From Enterococcus silesiacus (lineage in GTDB: Bacteria; Bacillota; Bacilli; Lactobacillales; Enterococcaceae): a stretch of DNA of 64,000 bases. The stretch is taken from positions 3,410,001 to 3,474,000 of the forward strand of contig CP013614.1 in NCBI GenBank assembly GCA_001465115.1, read 5' to 3'. The translations under genes and the position numbers were made by a program. Below are positions 1-8,785 of the stretch, in pieces. The notes beneath the pieces were generated by a model. That model was not told the origin of the DNA, did no database searches, and was given only the letters and a program-made list of their open reading frames with translations. The first letter of the stretch is position 1. Each line of letters opens with the position of its first letter.

Positions 1-1085
1 AGTTAAAAGATTTAGCCCATGAAAAAGGCTTACTAATGATGGGACCAGATTGTGGAACGGCAATCATCAATAATGTTGGCTTATGTTTTGCGAATAATGT
101 TCGCAAAGGGAGCATAGGGATTATTGGCGCTTCTGGAACAGGGAGTCAAGAAATCAGTGTTCGAATCCACGAGTTTGGCGAAGGCGTTTCTCAATTGATT
201 GGGACCGGCGGACGAGATCTCAGTGAAGCGGTTGGTGGAAAAATGATGCTAGATGCAATTGATGCTCTAGAAGCAGATGAAGAGACCAAAGTGATTGTTT
301 TGATTTCTAAACCACCAGCAAAAGTAGTGGAAGAAAAAATTCTTGCGAGAGTCAGAAAGGCGAATAAACCTATTGTTATCTGGTTCATTGGGAGTGAAAC
401 GAGAGAAAATGAAGACGGCATCTATTTTGAAAAAATGTCTAAAGCAGCGGCCTTGAGGGCTGTGACCTTAGCTGGTATCGAGCAAAATAGTTTAGATGTC
501 CATCCCTTAAATCTACCTTTGATCGATGAAGTTCGGGGGAAATTAAATTCAGAACAAAAATACATTCGTGGGTTATTCACAGGTGGAACCCTCTGTGATG
601 AAGCGATGTTTACTGCGAAAGAACGCTTTTCTGACGTGTATAGCAACATCGCAACTGATCAAGAACATCTTTTGCATTTCGGTGACGCAAGTAAAGCACA
701 CACTTTTATCGATTTTGGCGCAGATGAATTCACTAACGGTAAACCTCATCCAATGATCGATCCATCTAATCGAATCGCTCGTTTTACAGAAGAAGCAGAA
801 GATCCCACAGTCGGCGTGATTCTAATGGACTTTGTATTAGGATATGGCGCTCATCAAGATCCAGTCGGTGTAATGGTGCCAGCGATGAAAGCAGCAAAGG
901 AAAAAGCCGCTTCACTGGGGCGTCATTTGGAAATTATTGGGTATGTCTTAGGCACAGATTTAGATAAACAAAATATCAATGAACAAGTTGAAAAACTGAC
1001 GTCGATCGGTGCAACCTATGCCAGCAGCAGCCAAAATGCTGGTTTGCTAGCAAGAGAATTTGTCGTGAAAGGAGCAGAACAATGA
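1..1085 (+). CDS. fdrA: FdrA family protein (acyl-CoA synthetase-like), 5' truncated by window
   Basis: The reading frame is open from base 3 without a start, so the N-terminal part lies outside the window; about 360 residues are visible. The stretch GLLMMGPDCGTAI near the left edge is the FdrA signature, and Gly-rich segments such as IGIIGASGTGSQE resemble the CoA-binding and ligase folds of succinyl-CoA synthetase. In E. coli, FdrA sits in the allantoin locus and has been linked, with its DUF1116 and DUF2877 partners, to oxamate carbamoyltransferase activity (AllF role). Its last 4 bases overlap the DUF1116 gene, so the two are translationally coupled. The family call is firm; the substrate here is inferred. 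Confidence 0.88.
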   Translation, partial: LKDLAHEKGLLMMGPDCGTAIINNVGLCFANNVRKGSIGIIGASGTGSQEISVRIHEFGEGVSQLIGTGGRDLSEAVGGKMMLDAIDALEADEETKVIVLISKPPAKVVEEKILARVRKANKPIVIWFIGSETRENEDGIYFEKMSKAAALRAVTLAGIEQNSLDVHPLNLPLIDEVRGKLNSEQKYIRGLFTGGTLCDEAMFTAKERFSDVYSNIATDQEHLLHFGDASKAHTFIDFGADEFTNGKPHPMIDPSNRIARFTEEAEDPTVGVILMDFVLGYGAHQDPVGVMVPAMKAAKEKAASLGRHLEIIGYVLGTDLDKQNINEQVEKLTSIGATYASSSQNAGLLAREFVVKGAEQ

Positions 1086-2506
1086 GCAAAATCACTGAAC
1101 TATTTCAAGAAGAATCGGTTATTATCGACCTTGGTATTGAATCATTTCAAGAAGAATTAATCACACAACAGGTTAAAGCAACGTATTTAAATTGGGCCCC
1201 TCCCGGTCGAGGCAAAGCCAGTATTCTAGCTGCTTTAGAGAAAATTGAAACACCAGAAAATTTGGAAAAAATCAAAAAAGCGAATGAAGAGGCCGTACAT
1301 CGTATCATTTCTTCTCAAATTTCGTTGATTGGCTATGATCAAGCAATTAATGTTGTACCAGGGATGACTAAAAATACGATTTTACATGCTGGACCGCCGA
1401 TTACTTGGGACAAGATGAATGGTCCGATGAAAGGGGCTGTCAAAGGTGCATTGGTTTTTGAAGGGTTAGCGAAAGATTTGGATGATGCTGAAAAAGTTGC
1501 TGCATCAGGAGAAATCATATTCTCACCCTGCCATGAACATCAATGTGTCGGCTCAATGGCAGGTGTCACCTCTGCTTCTATGTATATGCATATCGTAGAA
1601 AATAAAACTTACGGCAATTTAGCTTTTACCAATTTAAGTGAACAGATGTCAAAAATCCTCAGAATGGGTGCCAATGATGAGAGTGTGATCGAACGCTTGA
1701 TTTGGATGAGAGATGTTTTTGGTCCGATCTTACGTGATGCGATGAAATTGTGTACAGAAGGAATCGATTTAAAATATATGTTGGCTCAGGCTTTGCATAT
1801 GGGAGATGAGTGTCATAACCGTAATAATGCAGGAACGACATTACTGATTCAAGCCTTGACACCTTATATCATTCAAACAGATCATTCTATTGAAGAAATG
1901 AAGGAAGTCTTTGATTTTGTCGCTAGTAGCGATTATTTCTCAGGACCTACGTGGATGGTAATGTGTAAAGCGGCTCTCGATTCGGCTGTTGGGATTCCAT
2001 TTAGCACTGTGGTCACGACCATGGCTAGAAACGGAACGGAATTTGGGATTCATATTAGCGGTATCGAAGGAAATCCGTGGTTTGTTGGTCCATCTCAAAA
2101 GGTTATTGGCCCGATGTTTGCAGGATACAAACCAGAGGATGCAGGTCTTGATATCGGGGATAGTGCGATAACGGAAACTTATGGTATCGGAGGTTTTGCA
2201 ATGGCAGCAGCGCCAGCGATCGTAGCATTAGTTGGCGGTACGATTGAAGATGCTTTACGTTTTTCTATGGAGATGCAAGGAATCACGACAGCGGAAAATC
2301 CGAATATCACGATTCCTACATTAGATTTTATGGGGATTCCATCAGGGATCGATAGCTTAAAAGTGATACAAACGAATACACTGCCGATCATTAATACCGC
2401 CATTGCCCATAAAGAAGCTGGGATCGGAATGATCGGAGCGGGTATCACTCATCCACCGATGGAAGCTTTTGAAAAAGCCATAATTGCGTTTAGTGAACAA
2501 CTATAA
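1082..2506 (+). CDS. DUF1116 family protein (YlbE/AllG-like)
   Basis: A 474-residue protein starting at an ATGA overlap with fdrA. It has the conserved DUF1116 segments: SPCHEHQCVGSMAG around residue 155 and HMGDECHNRNNAG around residue 240, the latter rich in His, Asp, Glu and Cys that could form an active site. FdrA and DUF1116 proteins are almost always neighbours, and in E. coli the pair has been linked to oxamate carbamoyltransferase with a DUF2877 partner. No DUF2877 gene is visible downstream; it may lie upstream of the window. Carbamate kinase at the end of the same operon supports a role in releasing carbamoyl phosphate. Function is inferred from context. Confidence 0.85.
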   Translation: MSKITELFQEESVIIDLGIESFQEELITQQVKATYLNWAPPGRGKASILAALEKIETPENLEKIKKANEEAVHRIISSQISLIGYDQAINVVPGMTKNTILHAGPPITWDKMNGPMKGAVKGALVFEGLAKDLDDAEKVAASGEIIFSPCHEHQCVGSMAGVTSASMYMHIVENKTYGNLAFTNLSEQMSKILRMGANDESVIERLIWMRDVFGPILRDAMKLCTEGIDLKYMLAQALHMGDECHNRNNAGTTLLIQALTPYIIQTDHSIEEMKEVFDFVASSDYFSGPTWMVMCKAALDSAVGIPFSTVVTTMARNGTEFGIHISGIEGNPWFVGPSQKVIGPMFAGYKPEDAGLDIGDSAITETYGIGGFAMAAAPAIVALVGGTIEDALRFSMEMQGITTAENPNITIPTLDFMGIPSGIDSLKVIQTNTLPIINTAIAHKEAGIGMIGAGITHPPMEAFEKAIIAFSEQL

Positions 2507-2527
2507 CAAGTAGAAAGGAGTAAAATC

Positions 2528-3670
2528 ATGGATACAGTAAAAGTAGATCAAAGTCTGTTCGAAGCGATCAAATCGGGGCAAGTAGAACATATTCAGCGAT
2601 TATTAAACGAAGGACATGATGTGCTGACGACTGATGAATTGGGACGTTCGCCATTAATGCTGGCGGTTCAGTGTAATCATTTGCCTGTGGTCAAAGCATT
2701 GCTGAGTTTTGGTGCAGATGTAAATCAGCGTGATAATACACTACTTACGCCGTTCATTTGTGCTGCTGCTAATGGATTTGATGACATCGTTAGTGAGATT
2801 ATTCAATCAGGACGAGCGGATTTAGCCTCAGTCAATCGCTTTGGCGGAACAGCGTTGCTTCCATCCAGTGAAAAAGGCTATTTAAGAACAGTTCAGCTGT
2901 GCTTGGCCGCAGGTGTTCCAGTCAATCATGTCAATCGTTTAGGTTGGTCAGCATTGTTAGAAGCTGTGATTCTAGGAGATGGGGGATTCTTATATCAAGA
3001 TGTGATCCGCGAACTCGTTCAGCAGCAAGCAGATATCGCTCAGGTAGACGATACTGGTAAAAATGCTCTGGATTATGCGAAAGTAACAGCTGATGAAGCG
3101 TTGGTTGCAATACTAGAGAAACAAGAAGTCGAGGAATCAATCTTTCGTGAGGTACGAAGCTTTTTGAGAAAAGGAGAATTGAACCGGGCTCTTAAGACAC
3201 TGGCAGCACAAGATCAAACTAATCTAGAGGTATTATACTATTTAGGCTATACGTATCAACGATTAAAAGAGTATCCAACCGCAATTTCTTACTATAGAAA
3301 AGGTTGGGAAACGAGCGATCAATTTGCTTTCTATGTCGGAAATAGTTATCGTATGATGGGGGACATAGATCGTGCATTACAAATCTATGATCAAGCCATA
3401 ATAACAGATAGAAGCTTCTTTTATCGCTATCATAAATCGAATTTATTAAGAGAATTAGGGCGTCATGAAGAAGCAGTCAAAATGATGGATGACTTGTTGG
3501 AAGACTATCCTGAACGAGTTGATTTCTACTTTCATAAAGCGAATAGCTTACGTAGTTTGAATCGGCATCAAGAAGCTGTCAAAGCGATGGATCGTGCCAT
3601 TCAACTCAATCCAGAAAATCCATTATTTTCAGAACACCGTGCACAATCACTTCAGTTAGTAAAAAACTAA
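2528..3670 (+). CDS. Ankyrin-repeat plus TPR protein
   Basis: A 380-residue cytosolic protein without signal peptide. Residues about 5-190 carry ankyrin repeats (for example GRSPLMLAVQCNHLPVVKAL and GWSALLEAV); residues about 205-375 carry TPR units (LEVLYYLGYTYQRLKEYPTA, then repeated helix pairs with AL..YDQAI and EAVKAMDRAI). Both are protein-binding scaffolds and no catalytic motif is seen. It starts 21 bases after the DUF1116 stop behind AGAAAGGAG and is followed directly by the permease gene, so it is part of the operon. It may assemble or regulate the FdrA/DUF1116 complex; this is a guess from position only. Confidence 0.8.
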   Translation: MDTVKVDQSLFEAIKSGQVEHIQRLLNEGHDVLTTDELGRSPLMLAVQCNHLPVVKALLSFGADVNQRDNTLLTPFICAAANGFDDIVSEIIQSGRADLASVNRFGGTALLPSSEKGYLRTVQLCLAAGVPVNHVNRLGWSALLEAVILGDGGFLYQDVIRELVQQQADIAQVDDTGKNALDYAKVTADEALVAILEKQEVEESIFREVRSFLRKGELNRALKTLAAQDQTNLEVLYYLGYTYQRLKEYPTAISYYRKGWETSDQFAFYVGNSYRMMGDIDRALQIYDQAIITDRSFFYRYHKSNLLRELGRHEEAVKMMDDLLEDYPERVDFYFHKANSLRSLNRHQEAVKAMDRAIQLNPENPLFSEHRAQSLQLVKN

Positions 3671-3694
3671 AGAAATGTATTGGAGGAAAATACG

Positions 3695-5137
3695 ATGGAA
3701 TCAGTAGAAAAACAAGTCATCACCGACTCACCGACCTATTCTGCAGAATTATTGCCAAAAACTGGGACAGATAAAAATTGGGGTATTTTTAATTATGTGA
3801 CTTTATGGATGGGAGCGGTGCATAATATTCTATCTTATATGACTGTAGCGGGCTTTTTCTTACTAGGGTTAAATACCAAACAAGTCTTGGCGGCTGTTAT
3901 GTTGTCTGCTGTGATCGTTTCGATTTTTTATGTTTTGAATGGTGTTGCATCGGCTAAGTATGGCTTGCCATTTCCGATGTTGCTACGTTCGGTGTTTGGC
4001 GTAAAAGGTGCAATCATTCCATCGCTCTGTCGTGGCTTGATTGCAGGGGTTGTTTTCTTTGGAACTCAAAGTGTAGTAAGTGCCCAGTCCTTAGATGTTT
4101 TATTTAGTCGGATCTTTCCTAATTATATGAATATTGGCGGTGGTATGACGATTCTAGGGATGCCTGCGCCAACAATGCTGAGCTACTTGCTCGTGTGGTG
4201 TGTAACTGTTGCTTTATTCTTAGGTGGGACGAAAGTTTTGGATAAATTTGGTAACTGGTCTTCACCAATTGTTTATGTCTTTATTATTGGAGCGGCTGTT
4301 TGGACAATTCAAATTGCTGGTGGTTTTGGTCCAATCTTAGCGTATTCACCTGCCAATGCGACAACTAGTCCGATTGTTTTTATTGCCTGTGTCAGTGCAT
4401 TGGTTTCTAATTGGGCTGGACCAATCGTTAATATTGGTGATTTTACGCAAAAAGCGAAAACACCGAAAGCGATGATTATTGGCTTGCCACTTGGATTTAT
4501 TCTTTCTTATATTTTGTTTGCGGTTACATGTGTTGGTTTGATTGCAGGAACTCAAATTGCCTTTGGTGAACCGATTTTTAATATTGTCAATGCCTTTGAT
4601 AAAATCGATAATACGTTTGCGGTTTTCGTCTTGATCCTAGCCTTGAATATGGGCGCATTAGCCTTCGTAGTGTTCGGTAATTTATTCCCGGCAGGTTTGC
4701 AAATGTCATCGTTATTTCCTAAAGTTTTAGATGTGAAAAAAGCGGGCGTTTTAACGGCTATTATTGGTACGATGATTTTACCATGGAAGTTAGTAGAAAA
4801 TGCATCAACACTATTTTATTTCTATAGTTTTATCGGTTCAATGTTTGGTCCGATTGCAGGCATCATGTTAGCTAGTTTTTATATTGAACATAAACAAGTG
4901 ATCAAGTTAGAGGATATTTATGTTGAAGACGGTGATCTAGGTGCATTTAAATCAGGCTATAACACAAAAGCCATGATTACCTTAGCGACTAGTTTTGTGA
5001 TCACGATGTCGGGTGCTTTTTTACAATCCGTTTCATTATTGAAAACAATCAATGACTTTGCGTTCTTTTCAGGATTGATCTTTTCGTTTGTTGTATATAG
5101 TGTTTTAAGTAAAGTAATGAAGGGGGAAAAATCATGA
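3695..5137 (+). CDS. NCS1-family nucleobase/allantoin-type permease
   Basis: About 480 residues with roughly twelve hydrophobic segments. The N-terminal block NYVTLWMGAVHN followed by a long helix and GLPFPMLLRSVFGVKGA is typical of the NCS1 (cytosine, uracil, allantoin, hydantoin) transporters. The ATG at 3695 is chosen because GGAGG lies 8 bases upstream; a TTG 15 bases earlier in the same frame is part of that ribosome binding site. The gene overlaps the deaminase start by 4 bases (ATGA). It probably imports the substrate degraded by this operon. Whether that is cytosine, a purine, allantoin or a hydantoin cannot be read from the sequence. Confidence 0.83.
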   Translation: MESVEKQVITDSPTYSAELLPKTGTDKNWGIFNYVTLWMGAVHNILSYMTVAGFFLLGLNTKQVLAAVMLSAVIVSIFYVLNGVASAKYGLPFPMLLRSVFGVKGAIIPSLCRGLIAGVVFFGTQSVVSAQSLDVLFSRIFPNYMNIGGGMTILGMPAPTMLSYLLVWCVTVALFLGGTKVLDKFGNWSSPIVYVFIIGAAVWTIQIAGGFGPILAYSPANATTSPIVFIACVSALVSNWAGPIVNIGDFTQKAKTPKAMIIGLPLGFILSYILFAVTCVGLIAGTQIAFGEPIFNIVNAFDKIDNTFAVFVLILALNMGALAFVVFGNLFPAGLQMSSLFPKVLDVKKAGVLTAIIGTMILPWKLVENASTLFYFYSFIGSMFGPIAGIMLASFYIEHKQVIKLEDIYVEDGDLGAFKSGYNTKAMITLATSFVITMSGAFLQSVSLLKTINDFAFFSGLIFSFVVYSVLSKVMKGEKS

Positions 5138-5610
5138 ATTATATGAAAATGGCAGCAGATGCAACCGTTTTCGGGATGGAAAAGAAGTTTGGCGGACCTT
5201 TTGGTGCAACCTTAGTTAGAAATGGCGAAGTGATCGTTTCAGTCAGTAATACGATGATGAGAGACACGGATCCATCAGCACATGCCGAAATGGTTGCAGT
5301 GCGTGAAGCCTGTAAAAAGTTAGATACGATGGATTTATCTGACTGCGAAATTTATGCCACTTGTGAACCTTGTCCGATGTGTGTGGGGGCGATTTTATGG
5401 GCTGGGATCAAAACAGTTTATTATTCCAATACTAGAGAAGATGCTGCAAAACATGGCTTTTCAGATATGCATTTGCGCAACTATCTAGATGGAACAGATC
5501 AGTCACCACTTGCGATGATTCATACTGGAGGATGTCCTGAGTGTGATTCTTTATGGCAAACATTTGCTGAAATCAATTCAAACGGTGCCGAGAAAGTGGG
5601 CGGCAAATGA
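5134..5610 (+). CDS. Nucleoside/guanine deaminase-like protein (CDA fold)
   Basis: A 158-residue zinc deaminase of the cytidine deaminase superfamily. Zinc ligands are His50 in HAEMVAVREA and Cys80/Cys83 in CEPCPMC, with catalytic Glu52. Length and motifs resemble the short bacterial guanine deaminases (B. subtilis GuaD is 156 residues) more than TadA, although tRNA adenosine deaminase cannot be excluded. It overlaps the permease stop and the carbamate kinase start by 4 bases each, so it belongs to the same catabolic operon and may deaminate the imported base. A paralogue lies at 62042-62524. Confidence 0.8.
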   Translation: MNYMKMAADATVFGMEKKFGGPFGATLVRNGEVIVSVSNTMMRDTDPSAHAEMVAVREACKKLDTMDLSDCEIYATCEPCPMCVGAILWAGIKTVYYSNTREDAAKHGFSDMHLRNYLDGTDQSPLAMIHTGGCPECDSLWQTFAEINSNGAEKVGGK

Positions 5611-6563
5611 AACGTGTAGTCGTAGCATTAGGTGGAAATGCCATCTTAGAAACAGATCCGACAGCCACAGCACAGAAAAAAATCGTTCAAGATACAGCGG
5701 AATCGCTAGCAGACTTATTGACTGATGAAATGGAATTAGTGATTGTTCATGGAAATGGTCCCCAAGTTGGAAACCTCGCATTGCAACAAGCTGAATCAGA
5801 TTCAGTCGAGAATCCCGCGATGCCTTTAGATACCTGCGTGGCAATGACTGAAGGCAGCATTGGTTATTGGTTAGTCAATGCGCTAACAAATGCATTTGAA
5901 AAAAGAAAAATCAAGAGAAATGCGGCAGCGATCATAACTCAAGTTGAAGTGTCACTAAGCGATGAAGGGTTTACCCACCCAAGCAAACCGATCGGCCCCT
6001 TTTTGACAGAAGCTGAAGCACAAGCGCGAATGAAGGGCTCAGATGTTTTGTATGTGGAAGATGCGGGACGAGGGTTTCGTAAAGTTGTTCCATCGCCAAA
6101 ACCGATAACAATCAAAGAGAGTAAAACAATTCAATTACTTTTGGAAAATGGTGTCGTAACAGTTGCAGGAGGCGGTGGCGGGATCCCGGTTGTACGTTCA
6201 GAAAACGAGCTAAAAGGAATCGAAGCGGTTATCGATAAAGACCTTGCTGCAGAAAAATTGGCAGAGTTGATTGAAGCAGACACGTTGATTATTTTAACTG
6301 GCGTAGCGAATGTATGTGTCAATTATAACCAGCCAAATCAAAAGGCTCTGGAAGCGGTCAGCGTTTCCGAAGTGGAACAATATATCAAGGAAGGACAATT
6401 TGCCCCAGGTAGTATGTTGCCAAAAGTTGAGGCAGCGGTTCAATTTGTTAAGAACAAGCCAACGAATAAAGCAGTGATCACATCACTAGATAATCTGAAA
6501 AATCTAATGGATGATGGAGCAGGAACGGTCGTTGTCCAAAAAGAGCAGGTTACTGTTCGTTAA
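5607..6563 (+). CDS. arcC: Carbamate kinase
   Basis: A 318-residue amino-acid-kinase-fold enzyme: VVVALGGNAIL at the N-terminus, HGNGPQVGNLALQQ around residue 50, and the Gly-rich GGGGIPVV around residue 195. It converts carbamoyl phosphate and ADP to ammonia, CO2 and ATP. Here it is not with arginine deiminase genes but closes the fdrA/DUF1116/permease/deaminase operon, started by a 4-base overlap. This fits energy capture from a carbamoyl group released by the upstream transferase, as in allantoin/oxamate fermentation. A hairpin terminator follows. Confidence 0.95.
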   Translation: MKRVVVALGGNAILETDPTATAQKKIVQDTAESLADLLTDEMELVIVHGNGPQVGNLALQQAESDSVENPAMPLDTCVAMTEGSIGYWLVNALTNAFEKRKIKRNAAAIITQVEVSLSDEGFTHPSKPIGPFLTEAEAQARMKGSDVLYVEDAGRGFRKVVPSPKPITIKESKTIQLLLENGVVTVAGGGGGIPVVRSENELKGIEAVIDKDLAAEKLAELIEADTLIILTGVANVCVNYNQPNQKALEAVSVSEVEQYIKEGQFAPGSMLPKVEAAVQFVKNKPTNKAVITSLDNLKNLMDDGAGTVVVQKEQVTVR

Positions 6564-6612
6564 TATACTGTGACTCGGAAAATTGCCTTTGCCATTGTCA
6601 TTCGAATTTTAT

Positions 6613-6668
6613 AGGACTGAGACGTAACTCTTCGAGCGATGTCTTAGTCCTTTCGTTGCTTTTTTTAT
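6613..6668 (+). terminator. Terminator after arcC operon (dispersed repeat copy A)
   Basis: AGGACTgAGAC pairs with GTCTtAGTCCT (6613-6651) and is followed by a T-rich run. The loop holds a small inner stem CTC-TTC-GAG. The sequence and its left flank are related to hairpins at 10934, 15179, 21408 and 26414. Confidence 0.75.
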
Positions 6669-6743
6669 GAGGTTTTACAAGAGTTTGCCACAAAAAAATG
6701 AATCCAAGCAACGTATTCTCTAGAATATCGCCTTGTAATCTGC

Positions 6744-6830
6744 TACAATGATTGAGAAGAATTTTTTTAAGAAGTACCTCTAATCTGGAGGTACTACACT
6801 AACGTTTCGATCAGACTTTGCGGTCGAACC
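6744..6830 (+). promoter_or_regulatory. efp promoter and structured leader
   Basis: TACAAT at 6744-6749 preceded by TGC forms an extended -10; no good -35 is seen. The leader then holds two hairpins: AGTACCTC (6773-6780) with GAGGTACT (6788-6795), and TTCGATC (6806-6812) with GGTCGAA (6822-6828), just before the efp ribosome binding site. They could influence efp expression; no known RNA family was recognised. Confidence 0.45.
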
Positions 6831-6853
6831 TTAAAGAAAGAGGAGAAAATAAC

Positions 6854-7417
6854 ATGATAGCAGTAAGCGATCTTAAAGCAGGTATGACTTTTGAACAAGA
6901 CGGTAAATTAATCCGTGTAATGGAAGCTAGCCACCACAAACCTGGTAAAGGAAATACCGTTATGCGTATGAAATTAAAAGACGTTCGTACAGGAACAACG
7001 ACGGATACTACCATGCGTCCCGATGACAAAGTAAAAAAAGCATTTATCGAAAATAAACCTGTACAATACCTATACAGCCAAGATGATACAGCCAATTTCA
7101 TGGATCTAGAAACCTATGAACAATATGAAATTCCAACGTCTGTAATCGAATATGAATTAAAATATCTTCTAGAAAATATGGAAGTTAAAATTCAATTTTA
7201 CGGATCTGAAGTAATTGGGATCACATTGCCAACAACAGTTGTCTTAAAAGTAAAAGAAACACAACCATCAATCAAAGGCGCAACAGTTTCTGGTTCAGGC
7301 AAACCAGCGATCATGGAAACAGGCTTAGTTGTCAATGTTCCTGATTTTATTGAAGCGGATGAGTCATTAGAAATCAATACACAAGAAGGTACGTATTTAA
7401 AACGTGCTTCAAAATAA
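6854..7417 (+). CDS. efp: Elongation factor P
   Basis: A 187-residue protein that relieves ribosome stalling at polyproline stretches. The ATG at 6854 is chosen because AGGAG lies 8 bases upstream and [13 protein letters not shown] is the usual EF-P N-terminus; an in-frame upstream extension from 6818 lacks support. The modified loop reads HHKPGKG, with Lys32 at the position that carries the 5-aminopentanol group in B. subtilis. Three beta-barrel domains of normal length are present. It stands alone between two terminators. Confidence 0.96.
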   Translation: MIAVSDLKAGMTFEQDGKLIRVMEASHHKPGKGNTVMRMKLKDVRTGTTTDTTMRPDDKVKKAFIENKPVQYLYSQDDTANFMDLETYEQYEIPTSVIEYELKYLLENMEVKIQFYGSEVIGITLPTTVVLKVKETQPSIKGATVSGSGKPAIMETGLVVNVPDFIEADESLEINTQEGTYLKRASK

Positions 7418-7431
7418 TCAATGTAAATGAG

Positions 7432-7463
7432 CTGGCAGGTAGTAAGTGACCTGCCAGTTTTTT
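7432..7463 (+). terminator. Terminator after efp
   Basis: CTGGCAGGT (7432-7440) pairs perfectly with ACCTGCCAG (7449-7457), followed by six T residues. Confidence 0.9.
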
Positions 7464-7560
7464 GTTATGCTTATAGTGTACTAATCTTTTCGTAACGACT
7501 AAATCTAGTTACCATGGTACAATGAGATATATGTTTTTTACAGTAGAAAGGGAGAGAAAT

Positions 7561-8724
7561 ATGGGTTTTTTATTAACATTGTGTCTGGTCTTATTATTCA
7601 CTAAACTTGCTGGGCATTTTTGTAATCGCGTGGGCATTCCTTCTGTGATCGGAGAATTATTAGTAGGAATTTTAATTGGGCCAGCAATCCTCGGATGGAT
7701 TAAGCCAGATGATTTTATGCATTATTTTTCTGAAATTGGTGTTATTATTTTAATGTTTATCGCAGGTCTGGAAAGTGATTTGGAATTATTAAAAAAATAT
7801 TGGCGGCCAGCCTTATCGGTTGCGCTTTTAGGGATTATATTTCCTGCGGCAATGGGTTTTGGTGTAGGAGAGGCTTTTCATTTTTCCGTACAGAATTCAA
7901 TTTTTTTAGGCGTTTTATTTAGTGCAACATCTGTCAGTATTTCTGTACAAGTGCTAAAGGATCTAAAGAAAATAGATAGTGAAGAAGGCGCAACGATCCT
8001 CGGTGCAGCGGTTGTCGATGACATCGTTGTGGTATTGATTTTAGGGATCATGTTGAGTTTGATGAACCGGTCTACGCCAGGTGAAGGTTTACCAATGTGG
8101 GAAGTGTTACTGTTGAAGGTCTTCTTTTTTATTGTGATCTTTGCGGCCAGCAAATGGTTGGTACCTTGGTTATTGAATATGAGTAAAAAGTTGATTGCGA
8201 TTGAAGCTGTTTCAGCTATTTCCTTAGTTATTTGTTTAGGCTTTGCCTATTTTGCAGAAATGCTGGATATGGGTGCGATTATCGGGGCCTTTTTTGCTGG
8301 AGTAGCAATTGCGCAGACGGATTATCGTAAGCGCGTAGACGAGAAATTGGAGACGATTGGTTATACCGTATTTATTCCGATGTTTTTTGTTTCTATTGGG
8401 TTAAATATGACATTCGCTGGTATGTCTAAACATTTTCTATTTATCATTGTTTTAACTGTAGTTGCAGTATTATCGAAATTACTAGGCGGAGCTTTAGGGG
8501 CACGTGTAACTGGATTCAAAGGTATTTCTACGTTGATCATTGGCTCAGGAATGATTTCTAGAGGTGAAATGGCCTTGATCATTGCTCAAGTAGGACTCAC
8601 CTCAAGTTTCCTTTCAGAAGAGTATTATTCTTCTGTGATCATTGTGATTATTGCGACAACAATCATTGCGCCATTGTTGTTAAAAGCGACGATCATGAAG
8701 CAAGAAAAACAACTTCAATACTAG
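7561..8724 (+). CDS. napA: Na+/H+ antiporter, CPA2 family (NapA type)
   Basis: 387 residues, all membrane: about twelve to thirteen segments. It resembles the Enterococcus hirae NapA antiporter (383 residues): GIPSVIGELLVGILIGP at the N-terminus, the paired acidic motif AAVVDDIVVVLILG around residue 155, and AIIGAFFAGVAIAQT. It exchanges sodium or potassium for protons and supports salt and pH tolerance. The ATG at 7561 follows GGGAG; an upstream in-frame ATG at 7522 has no ribosome binding site and would break the N-terminal helix pattern. Monocistronic, with a shared terminator downstream. Confidence 0.88.
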   Translation: MGFLLTLCLVLLFTKLAGHFCNRVGIPSVIGELLVGILIGPAILGWIKPDDFMHYFSEIGVIILMFIAGLESDLELLKKYWRPALSVALLGIIFPAAMGFGVGEAFHFSVQNSIFLGVLFSATSVSISVQVLKDLKKIDSEEGATILGAAVVDDIVVVLILGIMLSLMNRSTPGEGLPMWEVLLLKVFFFIVIFAASKWLVPWLLNMSKKLIAIEAVSAISLVICLGFAYFAEMLDMGAIIGAFFAGVAIAQTDYRKRVDEKLETIGYTVFIPMFFVSIGLNMTFAGMSKHFLFIIVLTVVAVLSKLLGGALGARVTGFKGISTLIIGSGMISRGEMALIIAQVGLTSSFLSEEYYSSVIIVIIATTIIAPLLLKATIMKQEKQLQY

Positions 8725-8730
8725 AATAAA

Positions 8731-8782
8731 AAAACAGTTTCCACTAAAGCTGAATGAAATATGCTTTGGTAGAAACTGTTTT
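8731..8782. terminator. Bidirectional terminator between napA and the peptide transporter
   Basis: AAAACAGTTTC and CTAAAGC pair with GCTTTGG and GAAACTGTTTT, giving a long hairpin with A-run on the left and T-run on the right, serving both convergent genes. Confidence 0.85.
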
Positions 8783-8785
8783 ATT

